From Piliocolobus tephrosceles (Eukaryota > Chordata > Mammalia > Primates > Cercopithecidae), in contig NC_045441.1 in the NCBI RefSeq assembly GCF_002776525.5, positions 128,198,519 through 128,262,518 of the forward strand: a DNA stretch of 64,000 bases. The letters are read 5' to 3'. Positions 11,141 through 23,716 of the stretch are shown here, piece after piece (within the stretch, counting starts at the first letter, position 1; each line of letters opens with the position of its first letter). The notes under the pieces were generated by a model. It ran no database searches, was not told where the DNA came from, and saw only the letters and a program-made list of their open reading frames with translations. A program made the position numbers and the translations under genes.

Positions 11141-11500
11141 AATTTTAAAATATTGGGTTTGTTTTTTTTTTTTTTAAGAAATGGCACTGAGGACCATAAA
11201 TTAAATTGTACATAGTTTTGCATCAATAATAAATTTTCTGTATTAATTGTCTTGTGAATATGTAAGAGAATGGTCTTGTTCTGAGGAGATACATGCTGAT
11301 ATATTCAGGTATGAAATGTCATGATATTTGCATATATCAAATGCTTTAACCACCAAAATGTTCTACATGTGTGTGAGTAGCTGTATGTATATATAGATAG
11401 AAAGTGCTAAAGCAATTGGGACAAAATGTTAACAGCTGGTAAATCTAAACAATTTTATGCTTGCTTCTTTTCCTTAAAAAAAAAAAAAAAAAAAGCTTTA

Positions 11501-12083
11501 GGCCGGACGCGGTGGCTCACGCCTGTAATCCCAGCACTTTGGGAGGCCAAGGTGGGTGGATCATGAGGTCAGGAGATGGAGATTATCCTGGCTAACACAG
11601 TGAAACCTCGTTTCTACTAAAAATACAAAAAAAAATTAACCGGGCATGGTGGCAGGTGCCTGTAGTCCCAGCTACTCAGGAGGCTGAGGCAGGAGAATGG
11701 CATGAACCCGGAAGATGGAGGTTGCAGTGAGCCAAGATCACACCATTGCACTCCAGCCTGGGCGACAGAGTGAGACTCTATTTCAAAAAAAAAAATGCTG
11801 GGTGCTGTGGCTCACGCCTGTAATCCCAGCACTTTGGGAGGCCTAGGTGGATCACAAGGTCAGGAGATCGAGACCATCCTGGCTAACATGGTGAAACCCT
11901 GTCTTTACTAAAAATACAAAAAAATTAGTTGGGCGTTGTGGCGAGTAGTCCCAGCTACTCGGGAGGTTGAGGCAGGAGGCGTGAACCCGGGGGGCGGAGC
12001 TTTCACTGAGCTGAGATCCTGCCACTGCGCTCCAGCCTGGGTGACAGAGAGAGACTCCGTCTCAAAAAAAAAAAAAAAAAAAA
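11501..12083 (+). mobile_element. Two Alu elements head to tail
   Basis: One Alu (11501-11795) is followed directly by another (from 11797) with only its A-tail between, the second having short internal deletions. Confidence 0.92.
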
Positions 12084-12138
12084 ACTTTATTAATTAGTTT
12101 TTAGGAAAATGATACACACTTTTTAAACCTGGGGGGCT

Positions 12139-12434
12139 GGCCGGGTGCGGTGGCTCATGCCTGTAATCCCAGCACTTTGGGAGGCCGAGGCAGGTGGATT
12201 ACAAGGTCAGGAGTTCAAGACCAGCCTGGCCAATATGGTGAAACCCCATCTCTACCAAAAATACAAAAATTAGCCAGGCGTGGTGGCAGGCACCTGTAGT
12301 CCCAGCTACTTGGGAGGCTGAGGCAGGAGAATTGCCTGAACCCGGGAGGCAGAGGTTGCAGTGAGCCAAGATTGTGCCACTACACTCCAGTCGAGGTGAC
12401 AGAGCAAGACTGTGTCTCAAAAAAAAAAAAAATT
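12139..12434 (+). mobile_element. Alu (S type)
   Basis: Flanked by acctggggg on both sides. Confidence 0.93.
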
Positions 12435-12640
12435 ACACCTGGGGGCCAGCAATAGTGCTAAGCTTAAAAATTGAATTGCAAACACTGCATGTATACTACC
12501 ATTATAATTATGTAAAAATGGTGTATGCATATGCATAAAGTTTGGAAGGGAAAATGAAGAGTTTTACGTGGCAAGGTAGAGTTTTTATGGCAAAGTTTTT
12601 CTTTGTTGCGATTTCTGCTGATTTGAAAGTTCACACAATT

Positions 12641-13220
<580 letters not shown>

Positions 13221-13229
13221 CTACAGAAG

Positions 13230-13735
13230 GGAGAAACAATAGCCAGAGTCAAAACACCTTCTTGTATCTGCCAAACATTAATTAAGGCAAGCTCACGTGT
13301 GCAAAAATCTCTGAAGCAAACAGATATACCAAAGGAGGAAAAATACACGCATATTCTACAATCTTTGATGAGTCACATTCAATTGGTGATTTACTTGGGG
13401 CAGAAGAGGCCCACAGACTAACTAAAAGATACTGATGAATTTGAAAACCCTTGGAAGAATCAATGTAAACTGGTTAGCTACAAACAGGACCCAAAGGGAG
13501 CCCTATATCATGAAGGAACCCAGCATAGGAAGGCTCATCTTTGGTTATCAACTCACTTTGCAATGAAAAGGACACATGGGTCTTACCTGCAACTGTTTGG
13601 AAATCCAAAATTTAGTCTCTGCTAGGCAGAATGACATTTCTCAAAAGATTGCCTAAAGAAGATAAGTTTTATATTTCCATCTAAATAGATACATGTCTGT
13701 GACTAGCTCTGACGAGATGTAGTTCCTACTGGAAA
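13230..13735. other. Unassigned intron 2 sequence
   Basis: Single-copy-looking DNA upstream of exon 3; no feature recognised. Confidence 0.5.
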
Positions 13736-13739
13736 GAGG

Positions 13740-13970
13740 GCAGAGAAAATACTGCAGCTGAGGCCAGGCCATATGATACAGAACTGGAGGATGCTGGTTT
13801 TAAAATCTGAGGCCCTGGAAGCAGTTGTGTGACCTCAAGAGACTCCTTACCTACTCTTAGCCTCCGTTTCCTTTGCTGTAATAGGAGGAAAAGATTTGTT
13901 CTGTCTACAAAAACCAAGTTGTTAAGCAGACTAAATAACACAATTTGTAAATGTGTTATGCAAAATATAT
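13740..13970 (+). mobile_element. MIR element
   Basis: MIR core landmarks: gcagttgtgtgacctcaaga, cttagcctccgtttcctt, gtaataggaggaaaa. Confidence 0.65.
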
Positions 13971-14234
13971 AAAGTGTGATGCAAGTGTTTGAACCATGAA
14001 ATGAGGAAACCAATACAATTAGTAAGAAACCTGAATTTCAGACATTTTAATGAGTCATTTCTATAGACTCTGAGCAAACCAGATCAGTATCGTTCACTGT
14101 GATCTGTCTAGATGGCAAAGCCATGATTCAAACCCCACTAGCAATGATTTAGCCACATGGACAATCGCTAAAACATGACTCAAATAGATATAGGCAACTG
14201 CTATCAAGTCCATTATCCAGATTCTAGACTCTAG

Positions 14235-14440
14235 ACTGGCGATTCTCAAAGTATGGTCCCCGGACCAGCACCATCAGCACTACCTGTAAACTTGTTAGAA
14301 ATGCAAATCTTCAGGCACTTGCCTATATCCATAGAGTCAGAACCATCAGAGGTGGGGCCCAACAGTCTGTGTTTTAACAAACCTTCCGGGTGACTCTGAT
14401 GTACGCTAAAGTTTGAACTGTAGCAAAAAAGCACCATTAG
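14235..14440 (-). mobile_element. MER5A-like hAT transposon
   Basis: Reads tctcaaagtatggtccccgg, tagaaatgcaaatcttcagg and gtttgaactgtag at the expected positions of MER5A, inverted. Confidence 0.85.
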
Positions 14441-14890
14441 CAACTTCACAAATAATGTTTTAGTAACATTCCTATTCCCACGCTGATACTAAACAAGAAT
14501 GCTCCTGCCTTCATTAGGCCAGAACAAATGAAAGCATTTCCTCCTTTAATAAGCAAATTTCAATTGTACAAGTTTATATACCAGGCAGTCAGGTTTGCCC
14601 GATCTTTTTATGTTCTCACAAGTCAAAGCAAAATGAAAAAGTGTGAATATGTAGTTTTTTAGGGATGAGTGTGTGGCTTCCCACTGGTTCCCTCCAGTAT
14701 TTTAACATTGTGACTAACACACATGCTCTTAAATATTAGTTGAACAAATGCAAAACCACCAATGAAGTGACTGGAAACATTCCACTGTGGTCCCCATCTC
14801 TCACCCCCTAAACCACAAAGCTGTTTCTCTGCACTGCCTCTTGCACTTAGCCCCTCTCTTCCTCCTCATCCCTTCTGATAAAATCCAAAT
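14441..14890. other. Unassigned intron 2 sequence
   Basis: Nothing firm; the 14820-14885 pyrimidine-rich patch may be an L2 scrap. Confidence 0.4.
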
Positions 14891-14894
14891 CAGT

Positions 14895-15221
14895 CAGGTA
14901 TGGTGGTTCAGGCTGGGCACGGTGGCTCACACCTGTAATCCCAGCACTTTGGGAGGCTGAGGCGGGAGGATCATCTGAGGTCAGGAGTTTGAGAGCAGCC
15001 TGGCCAACATGGTAAAACCCTGTCTATACCAAAAATACAAAAAATTATCCGGGTATGGTGGTGCACGTCTGTAATCCCAGCTACTCAGGAAGCTGAGGCA
15101 GGAGAATTGCTTGAACCCAAGAGACGGAGGTTGCAGTGAACTGAGATTGCACCACTGCACTTCAGCCTGGGAGGCAAAGTAAGACTCCATCTCAAAACAG
15201 AAAAAAAAAAAAAAAAAAATC
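14895..15221 (+). mobile_element. Alu (S type)
   Basis: The main copy starts at 14911, preceded by a second partial Alu start (ggtatggtggttca). Confidence 0.9.
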
Positions 15222-15814
15222 CATATTGCCCAAAACAACAGCTGCAAATCTGCAGGGATAATTCCTCCATTTTTAGAGAGCCATCCTGGACCAACTCTTC
15301 TTGAAATTAGCTGAACTCTGGCTGACTCCTCCTGCTAAAGCCCTATGAAAAAATTCCATGCTACTCCCCCAAGTAAAAACACTCCCTCAGAGCCTTCTCT
15401 TGCCCAGCATTCTTGAACAAAACTTACGCCAACAATACTAATTCATGCTAACTCCAGAAACCAGCTCCTCAGACCTCTAGTTCAGGAAATAATGCAGTCC
15501 CCCAGTCCAGAATCTTAACTCTCACAAGTGGAAAATGGCAATTAAATTATTAGCTAAAAATAAGCTTCAGGCAAGAACCTCCCCACCCCACCCCACCCCA
15601 CCCTCTAATTGTGGGTACTGAATTCTAACAATGGAAAGGGAGCCTTGGGTGACGCTGACCTCTTCTTTGCACTGTTTAATGAAAGCATGATGAGAGCATT
15701 TTCCTAGAGGGACCCTCACAGCACTGTGGTCAGTGGGTTCTTCTGGGATCCCTTAACACAACAGCGCCTTCTCTTAGGTTTATGTCTGCCAACCTCCTCC
15801 CTAGAAAAGGGAAC
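15222..15814. other. Unassigned intron 2 sequence
   Basis: Contains a short (CCCCA)n run near 15584-15602; otherwise no feature recognised. Confidence 0.5.
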
Positions 15815-16184
15815 TGATATGGTTTGGCTGTGTCCCCACCCAAATCTCATCTTGAATTGTAGTTCCTATAATCCCCATGTGTCATGGGAGGGACCTGGTG
15901 GGAGGCAATTGAATCATGGGGGCAATTACCCCCATGCTGCTGTTCTCATGATAGTGAGTTCTCACAAGATGTGATGGTTTTACGAAGGGCTTCCCCCTTT
16001 GCTTAGCACTCACTTCTCTAGCTTGCCGCCATGTAAGATGTTCCTGTTTTGCCATCCACCATGATTGTAAGTTTCCTGAGGCCTCCCCAGCTATGTGGAA
16101 CTGTGAGCAATTAAACCTTTTCTCTTTATAAATTACCCAGTCTCAGGTTATGTCTTCATACCAGCATGAAAATGGACTAATACA
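15815..16184 (+). mobile_element. THE1-type solo LTR (ERVL-MaLR)
   Basis: 370 bp starting tgatatggtttggctgtgtc and ending gactaataca, with the diagnostic ctcatgatagtgagttctca inside. Flanks ggaac/ggaag fit a 5-bp target duplication. No internal viral sequence. Confidence 0.93.
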
Positions 16185-16554
16185 GGAAGAGTGTCCTTAT
16201 TCTCCAGGGACTCAACATAGATGTGTGGCCCAATGTTAAAAGTACCTGATGCTTTTGAAGAACTGAAGCAGGGATCAGACATGATGAGTGGCTTTTCCAA
16301 GCCTCCAGGTTAACACTAGACTAAGGATAAACCACAAAATACCTTTTCTCAAGTGTCATGGCAAGCCTCCATCTTGTCATTCCCTCAATGAAAGGAAAAG
16401 AATGGGATGTCTCTGATCATCAGTGGGACCTTTAACAGGGCTGATATATAAGGCATTTTTCCCATGCTGGTAGTGATGGGGGACTGGGCTAGTATCTAGG
16501 CCAAGGCCCATAGATATCCCAAGACAAGACCTATAAACCTTGGACTCCTGGAAA

Positions 16555-16640
16555 TGAGACAGAGAGAGACAGAGAAAGAGGAAGAGGGAGAGAAAGAAGG
16601 AGAGAGAGACAGAGAGAGAGAGAAACAGAGAAACAAATCC
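16555..16640 (+). repeat. (GAGA)n-rich tract
   Basis: Purine-only run of about 80 bases between the THE1 LTR and the next Alu. Confidence 0.9.
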
Positions 16641-16894
16641 AAGTATTTAGATAGAAGAATGCATGGGGCTGGAGAGAAAATGGGGCATATTTTCCTCCCC
16701 CGCAACCCCCAACAAGTCTTTATAATGTGTCTTGCACTCATATCTCTCCTGAGCTCAGTGGCCAACTCAAAATCACTTCTCATGTTATAAGTTTTTTAAG
16801 TTCTTAGGGAAACACACTGAGCTCAGAATCAAAAAGTGTTTAAGCCTCCAGAAGTCCCCACCAGCTATCTCACTGTATATAAAAGTGCATCTGA

Positions 16895-17199
16895 GCTGGG
16901 TGCAGTGGCTCATGCCTGTAATCTTAGTACTTTGAGAGGCTGAGGCAGGAGGATCGCTTGAGCTCAGGAGTTCAAGACCAGCCTGGGCAACATAGTGAGA
17001 CCCTGTCCCTACTAAAATTTAAAAAAAAATTAGCCAGCTATGGTGGTGCATGCCTGTAGTCCCAGATACTTGGGGGACTGAGGCAGGAGACTAACTTGAG
17101 CTCAGGAGGTCAAGGCTGCAGTGAGCCCTGATCATGTCACTGTACTCCAGCCCAGGTGACAGAGCAAGATCCTGTCTCAAAAAAAAAAAAAAAAAAAAA
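16895..17199 (+). mobile_element. Alu (J/S type)
   Basis: Diverged full-length copy; imperfect flanking aaaagtgcat / aaaagtgcaa. Confidence 0.9.
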
Positions 17200-17328
17200 A
17201 AGTGCAAATGAATTTCAATTTTACTTACATTTTCTCCATCCCTTCCACTCACCCATTATGTTTCTATGCCTCTCTTTAACTGTGAGGCTAACTTCTCTAT
17301 TCATGGATTTTACTGGGCCAGAAACCAG

Positions 17329-17330
<2 letters not shown>

Positions 17331-17360
<30 letters not shown>

Positions 17361-18008
17361 NNNNNNNNNNNNNNNNNNNNNNNNNNNNNNNNNNNNNNNN
17401 NNNNNNNNNNNNNNNNNNNNNNNNNNNNNNNNNNNNNNNNNNNNNNNNNNNNNNNNNNNNNNNNNNNNNNNNNNNNNNNNNNNNNNNNNNNNNNNNNNNN
17501 NNNNNNNNNNNNNNNNNNNNNNNNNNNNNNNNNNNNNNNNNNNNNNNNNNNNNNNNNNNNNNNNNNNNNNNNNNNNNNNNNNNNNNNNNNNNNNNNNNNN
17601 NNNNNNNNNNNNNNNNNNNNNNNNNNNNNNNNNNNNNNNNNNNNNNNNNNNNNNNNNNNNNNNNNNNNNNNNNNNNNNNNNNNNNNNNNNNNNNNNNNNN
17701 NNNNNNNNNNNNNNNNNNNNNNNNNNNNNNNNNNNNNNNNNNNNNNNNNNNNNNNNNNNNTGCAGTGGCCAGATCTCAGCTCACTGCAAACTCTGCCTCC
17801 TGGGTTCACGCCATTCTCCTGCCTCAGCCTCCCGAGTAGCTGGGACTACAGGTGCCCGCCACCTCGCCCGGCTAGTTTTTTGTATTTTTTAGTAGAGACG
17901 GGGTTTCACCATGTTAGCCAGGATGGTCTCGATCTCCTGACCTCGTGATCCACCCGTCTCGGCCTCCCAAAGTGCTGGGATTGCAGGCTTGAGCCACCAC
18001 GCCCGGCC
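17331..18008 (-). mobile_element. AluY interrupted by assembly gap
   Basis: A T-run leads into 400 N and then AluY body from 17761 to 18008. The flanks do not share a target duplication, so the gap may hide more than one element. Confidence 0.75.
17361..17760. other. Assembly gap (400 N)
   Basis: Unsequenced, adjoining a poly-T run in an Alu. Confidence 1.
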
Positions 18009-18238
18009 TTCATGTCACATCTTTTAAAAAAGGAAACTGCTTGCCTTCCATTTCCTTCCTCTCTACATTTCCACTGGCTAGAAAATGGTGACAGTGAGTA
18101 CAGACTCACTGTACACAGAGATGGAAGCCACATTTTGAAGATAACAGAGCTGACCTACTGACCTGAGTCCCTTGATGACATCATCAAGTCTAGCTGCCCG
18201 ACAACTCAGGCTACCCCCCATCCACATCCAGGAAAAAT

Positions 18239-18745
18239 CAAGAGTTGGCAAACCTTTTCCATACAGGATCAGATAGTAAATATTATAGGTTTTGTAGGCC
18301 ATTCTGTTTCTGCTGTAACTACTCAACTCACGCTTGCAGGGTGAAAGCAGTCATAAATGAATAGGTATGGTTGTGTTCCAATAAACTTTGTTTATAAAAA
18401 CAGGCCGGGTGCAGTGGCTCACACCTGTAATCCCAGAACTTTGCGAGGCCAAGGTGTGCAGATCACTTGAGGGCAGGAGTTTGAGGCCAACGTGGTGAAA
18501 CCCCATCTCTACTAAAATACAAAAATTAGCCGGGCATGGTGGTGGGCCCCTGTAATCCCTGCTACTTGGGAGGTTGAGGCAGGAGAATTGCTTAAACCTG
18601 GGAGGCAGAGGTTGCAGTGAGCTAAGATCACGCCACTGCACTCCAGCCTGGGTGACAGAACGAGACTCTGTCTCAAAAAAAAAAAAAAAAAAGGTGGCAG
18701 GCCAGCTTTGGCCTCTGGGTTATAGATTGCTAACTCCTGACCTAG
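18239..18745 (-). mobile_element. hAT-Charlie-type fragment split by an Alu
   Basis: 18239-18402 and 18693-18745 form one element: agagttggcaaacctttt, aggatcagatagtaaatatt, gttccaataaactttgttta, then after the Alu caggccagctttggcc and gattgctaactcctgacc. Family not fixed. Confidence 0.7.
18403..18692 (+). mobile_element. Alu (S type) inside hAT fragment
   Basis: Inserted in the Charlie-type element. Confidence 0.93.
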
Positions 18746-19170
18746 ATTATCAAGTGATAGAGAAACTAAATTACATTTTATTTGAATCACTGCATTTTGA
18801 GGGGATATCTGTTACAAAAGCTTAGCCTACTCTCATCTTCCCTGCCATCTTCCCAACCTCACTCCGAAGTCCATCTCCTCCAAGAAGCCACCTTGATTTA
18901 AAGCATCAAGTAGTCTGACTACTATCAGATCTTCAGTTCATACTTACTCACACATGGTTCCCTTGCAGCCCAGTGGAAGAGGTATTCCAGACTCACATTC
19001 TTTTAAAACCTCAAATAGGAGAGAAATTTCTGGGATCTCTTAGGTCACTCAGCAACAGCCTCGACTGCCACCTGCAGAACCCTGGTGTTAATTTTGAATT
19101 TTCTCTGCTCCTACTCCAAAATATCTGTGACACAATACTGCCAGCAATATTCTCCCTCCTTAAACTGAGG
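18746..19170. other. Intron 2 sequence next to exon 2
   Basis: 18840-18920 looks like a small L2 3' scrap (ccatctcctccaagaagcc); the rest is unassigned. Confidence 0.4.
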
Positions 19171-19183
19171 AATCACAACTTAC

Positions 19184-19319
19184 CTCAGGCATAAAAAAAG
19201 GATCACTTTGGAGGAGGAGCACTGCTAATTCCTCTTTGTTAAGTCCAGAGAGTTCGTGGTTTTTCAGGACTCTGAAGTTCTCTTCTGAGAGCACCTCATG
19301 AGAATATTTGCATAAATTC
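19184..19319 (-). CDS. ZC3HAV1: ZC3HAV1 coding exon 2
   Basis: The exon is bounded by an acceptor ending TTTTCTTCCAG and a donor GTAAGT. Its first base completes Arg103 and it then encodes 45 full codons (residues 104-148), ending exactly on a codon. It begins NLCKYSHEVL, supplying C106 and H110 of finger 2, so that with exon 1 the spacing is C88-x7-C96-x9-C106-x3-H110. The rest is the conserved helical linker (LSGLNKEELAVLLLQSDPFF) before fingers 3 and 4. Finger 2 is the key CpG-RNA contact in published ZAP structures. The acceptor side carries a 23-bp tandem duplication that includes the likely branch point, described separately. The frame is intact. Confidence 0.96.
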
Positions 19320-19330
19320 CTGGAAGAAAA

Positions 19331-19376
19331 CACGACAATGGTCAGTATTTCTACACGACAATGGTCAGTATTTCTA
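19331..19376 (-). repeat. 23-bp tandem duplication at the intron 1 branch region
   Basis: Two identical adjacent 23-bp copies (19331-19353 and 19354-19376) lie 12-57 nt upstream of exon 2 on the minus strand. Each contains TACTGACC, close to the optimal branch-point motif. The candidate branch adenines fall 23 nt (19342) and 46 nt (19365) from the exon. Confidence 0.9.
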
Positions 19377-19489
19377 CTCCACAGATGCAAAGAAACAGAA
19401 ATCAGCCATAAAACTTTCAGTCAGCAAAGGACCCATGCCCATATCCTTTGATAACAGAAACAGGTTGGTTCTGCTTAAAGAATACACTT

Positions 19490-19819
19490 CATTATTTCTT
19501 TTTTTTTTTACTATTTTTTGTTGTTGTTGTTTATTGAGACAAAGTTTCGCACTTGTTGCCCAGGCTGGAGTGCAGTGATGCAAGCTCGGCTCACTGGAAT
19601 CTCCACCTCCTGGGTTCAAGCGAATCTCCTGACTCAGCCTCCCGAGTAGCTAGAACCACAGGCACGCACCACTGCACCCGGCTAATTTTTTGTATTTTTA
19701 GTAGAGATAGGGTTTCACCATGTTGGCCAGGCTGGTCTCGAACCCCTGACCTCAGGTGATCTGCCCACCTCAGCCTCCCAAAGTGCTGGGATTACAGGTA
19801 TGAGCCACTGCGCCCGACC
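19490..19819 (-). mobile_element. Alu (S type)
   Basis: Inverted; imperfect 12-bp duplication aagaatacactt / aaaaatacactt. Confidence 0.92.
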
Positions 19820-20219
19820 AAAAATACACTTTAGTAAAATAAATTCATGAAACAGGTAGATGGGAGTATGGTGTATCTTCTTCAAATACATAATATATTT
19901 GAATTTAAATTATTGCAATACTTCTTTAAACAGCATTTCCTCTAGTATACATTAAGTTATAATTTGTGTATAGCTCAGAAAGGTCAAAAGAGGAAAAGAT
20001 TGGCAAAGAAACTAAAACAGATCTATTAAAAATGATTGCCTATCAAGAAAGAGAGAACAAATTATGAAAACACATCCAGGACTGCAGTAAAAATCAATGG
20101 GACAAAAGAATTCCATTTATTTAATCTTTTCATTATATAACATTGCTCATTGCTGTATCTCTTGTATGTCTTATATACCAATGTACATACCTTATTTGTG
20201 ACTACAAAGGAATGGAACA

Positions 20220-20226
<7 letters not shown>

Positions 20227-20251
<25 letters not shown>

Positions 20252-20529
20252 GAGACGGAGTCTCGCTCTGTCGCCCAGGCTGGAGTACAGTGGCCGGATC
20301 TCAGCTCACTGCAAACTCTGCCTCCCAGGTTTACACCATTCTTCAGCCTCCCGAGTAGCTGGGACTACAGGCGCCCGCCACCTCGCCCGGCTAGTTTTTT
20401 GTATTTTTTTAGTAGAGACGGGGTTTCACCAGGTTAGCCGGGATGGTCTCAATCTCCTGACCTTGTGATTCGCCCGTCTCGGCCTCCCAAAGTGCTGGGA
20501 TTACAGGCTTGAGCCACCGCGCCCGGCCT
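20227..20529 (-). mobile_element. AluY (Old World monkey type)
   Basis: Inverted; 10-bp duplication acaagttctt at 20217 and 20530; small deletion in the left half. Confidence 0.95.
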
Positions 20530-20839
20530 ACAAGTTCTTAATTGTATGTTTCAAACAACTCTACAGAAAAAGATGTAACATCCCCTTCACTTTGAGACTT
20601 TAATGATTTAGTTCAACAATGTCCAGTAGAACTTTCCATGATCATGGAATTGTTGTATAATATAAACTTTCCTATATGGAAGCTACAGATGGAAGCATGA
20701 TGGAGCGCTTGGTTTAATCACATTAAAGTCTGAGAAGCACTTATTGAGATCACTGAGAAACACTAGTAGCACTTTTGCTCTTATTAGGCAAACATAATTT
20801 GACAGTTATCAATGTCCATATAACAAACTCATTCCACAT
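20530..20839. other. Unassigned intron 1 sequence
   Basis: No feature recognised. Confidence 0.4.
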
Positions 20840-21124
20840 GTTTTTCTTTTTGAGGAGACAAGGTCTCACTCTCTCCCCCCAGGTTGGGGAGCAGTGGTGT
20901 GATCAGGCTCACTGTAGCCTTAACCTCCCCAAGCTCAGGTGATCCTCCCACCTCAGCCTCCAAAGTAGCTAGGACTATGGCATGAGCCACCACACCCAGC
21001 TAATTTTTAAATTTTTTGTGGAGACAGGGTTTTGCCATGTTGCCCAGGTCTGGTCTCAAACTCCTGGGTTCAAGTGATCCAACCACCTCAGCCTCCCAAT
21101 GTGCTGGGACTACAGGCATGCCAA
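20840..21124 (-). mobile_element. Alu (J type)
   Basis: Old inverted copy with many differences and a shortened right arm. Confidence 0.88.
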
Positions 21125-21136
21125 GCCTCATTCCAC

Positions 21137-21440
21137 TTTTTTTTTTTTTTTGAGACAGAGTCTCACTCTTGTCGCCCAGGCTAGAGTGCAATGGCACGAT
21201 CTCAGCTCACTGCAACCTCCGCCTCCCGGGTTCAAGTGATTCTCCTGCCTCAGCCTCCCAAGCAGCTGGGATTACAGGCATGCATGCGCCACCATGCCCA
21301 GCTAATTTTGTAGTTTTAGTAGAGATGTGATTTCACCATGTTGGTCAGTCTGGTCTTGAACTTCTGACCTCGGGTAATCAATCCACCGCCTTGGCCTCCC
21401 AAAGTGCTGGGATTACAGGCATGAGCCACTGCGCCTGGCC
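21137..21440 (-). mobile_element. Alu (S type)
   Basis: Inverted, inserted about 12 bp from the preceding Alu. Confidence 0.92.
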
Positions 21441-21706
21441 TGAAAGACTTATACTTTTATTAATTCACACTTTCATTATTAGTAAGACCAAAATGTTCCC
21501 AAATGTTGGCTTCGTGCTTGTGTTTCCTCTTATTTATACTATTTGCTCGTATCCTTAACTGTTTAGTAGAGAACGAATACTGACTGACCTACAGATGTGT
21601 AATTATTCTTTATATTTTTTAATATTAATTTTTGCCAGCTTTATTTCAAATAGTTTTGCATTTCTTCCTTTTTATCAAGAGTTAAGATTATTATTGCTGA
21701 ATTCTT

Positions 21707-21995
21707 TTTTTTTTTGAGACAGAGTCTTGCTCTGTCACCCAGGCTGGAGTGCAGTGGCCGGATCAGCTCACTGCAAGCTCTGCCTCCCAAGTTTACACCA
21801 TTCTCCTGCCTCAGCCTCCCGAGTAGCTGGGACTACAGGCGCCGGCGACCTTGCCCGGCTAGTTTTTTGTATTTTTTAGTAGAGACGGGGTTTCACTGTG
21901 TTAGCCAGGATGGTCTCGATCTCCTGACCTCGTGATCCGCCCGTCTCGGCCTCCCAAAGTGCTGGGATTACAGGCTTGAGCCACCGCGCCCAGCC
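21707..21995 (-). mobile_element. AluY (Old World monkey type)
   Basis: Inverted; 10-bp duplication ctgaattctt at 21697 and 21996. Confidence 0.95.
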
Positions 21996-22056
21996 CTGAA
22001 TTCTTATATAATCAGGTCCTTCCAATTTGCCATTTATAATTTACGCTACTGCTTTA

Positions 22057-22370
22057 TTTTATTCATTTATTTTTTTTGAGACTGAGTCTTGCTCTGTCTC
22101 CCAGGGGATGTCACCTAGGGGAGTGCAGTGGCAAGATCTGCCCTCACTGCAACCTCCACCTCCCAGGATCTAGCAATTCTTGTGTCTCAGCCTCCCAAGT
22201 AGCTGGGATTACAGCTGCCTGCCACTGTGCCCGGCTAATTTTTGTATTTTTGTAGAGAAGAGGTTTCACCATGTTGGCCAGGCTGGTCTCAAACTCCTGA
22301 CCTCAAGTGATCCGCTTGCCTCAGCCTCCCAAAATGTTCGGATTGCAGGCATGAGCCACTGCACCCAGCC
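22057..22370 (-). mobile_element. Alu (S type)
   Basis: Inverted; 11-bp duplication ctactgcttta at 22046 and 22376; small internal insertion near 22105. Confidence 0.92.
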
Positions 22371-22505
22371 CTAGCCTACTGCTTTAATACTAGCAAAATT
22401 AATTCACCCACCACAGCTGGATAACTATTACATCTATACTAATTAGTTTAACTTTTTAAAGAGATACTTTCAATGTTAATTCTTTAAAACATCTGGAGAT
22501 TATTA

Positions 22506-22825
22506 GGCTGGGCGCGATGGCTCACGCCTGTAATCCCAGCACTTTAGGAGGCCGAGGTGGGCGGATCATGAGGTCAGCAGATCCAGACCATCCTGGCTAA
22601 CACAGTGAAGCCCCATCTCTACTAAAAATACAAAAAATTAGACGGGCATGGTAGCGGGGGCCTGTAATCCCAGCTACTCGGGAGGCTGAGGCAGGAGAAT
22701 GGCGTGAACCTGGGAGGCTGAGCTCGCAGTGAGCCGAGATCATGCCACTGCACCCAGCCTGGGTGACAGAGCGAGACTCCGTCTCAGAAAAAATAAAATA
22801 CAAAAAAAAAAAAAAAAAATGAAAT
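22506..22825 (+). mobile_element. AluY
   Basis: Flanked by diverged copies of catctggagattatta. Confidence 0.93.
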
Positions 22826-22982
22826 AAAAATATCTGGAGACTATTATAATAAGTGACATCAGAGGACATAAGTGTTTTATATCAACTTTTCTCAATTATG
22901 TCTATTAAATATGATTCCTTTCTTATTATTTTGTTATCCTAGACTTTTTTTTAATTAACCTTTTATCAAGTTTAGAACTACT

Positions 22983-23272
22983 GGGGCTGTGCATAGTGGC
23001 TCATGTGTGTAATCCCATCACTTTGGGAGGCCAAGGCAGGAAGACCACTTAAGGTCAGGAGTTTGAGACCAGTCAGAGCAAAACAGTAAGACCCATGCCT
23101 CTGTAAAAAATTTTAAAAGTTAGCATAGCATGATGGTGAATACCACCTGTAGTTCTAGCTACATGGGAGGCTGAGGCGGGAGGGTCACTGAGACTGGGAG
23201 TTTGAGGCTGCAGTGAGCTATGACTGTGCCACTGCACTCCAGCCTGGGTGACAGAACAAGACTCAGTCTCTA
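22983..23272 (+). mobile_element. Alu (J type)
   Basis: Old, diverged copy with (aaat)n tail running directly into the next Alu. Confidence 0.88.
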
Positions 23273-23308
23273 AAAAAATAAATAAATAATTTAAAAAAAT
23301 TAAAAATT

Positions 23309-23601
23309 GGCCGGGCACAGTGGCTCAAGCCTGTAATCCCAGCACTTTGGGAGGCTGAGACGGGCGGATCACAAGGTCAGGAGATCGAGACCATCCTGGC
23401 TAACCTGGTGAAACCCTGTCTCTGCTAAAAAATACAAAAAACTAGCCGGGCAAGGTGGTGGGCACCTGTAGTCCCAGCTACTCGGGAGGCTGAGGCAGGA
23501 GAATGTCATGAACTCGAAAGGCAGAGCTTGCAGTAAGCTGAGATTCATCCACTGCACTCCAGTTTGGGCGACAGAGCGAGACTCCGTCTCAAAAAAAAGA
23601 A
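23309..23601 (+). mobile_element. AluY
   Basis: Full length, in the A-rich tail of the preceding Alu. Confidence 0.93.
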
Positions 23602-23716
23602 AAGAAATAAAAAATTTACAAAGAACAATTGTAATCCCTATTGTGTTTTTAATCAATCTACTGTTCTGCTTTGAATCCTACATCATACAATTTATCATAT
23701 AATATCATATTAATTT

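Noticed and set aside
17156..17892. Frames of 170-227 codons containing a long X run
   Set aside because: They read through 400 N of assembly gap between Alu pieces.
19331..19376. CRISPR-like direct repeat
   Set aside because: Only two abutting copies with no spacers, in a primate intron.
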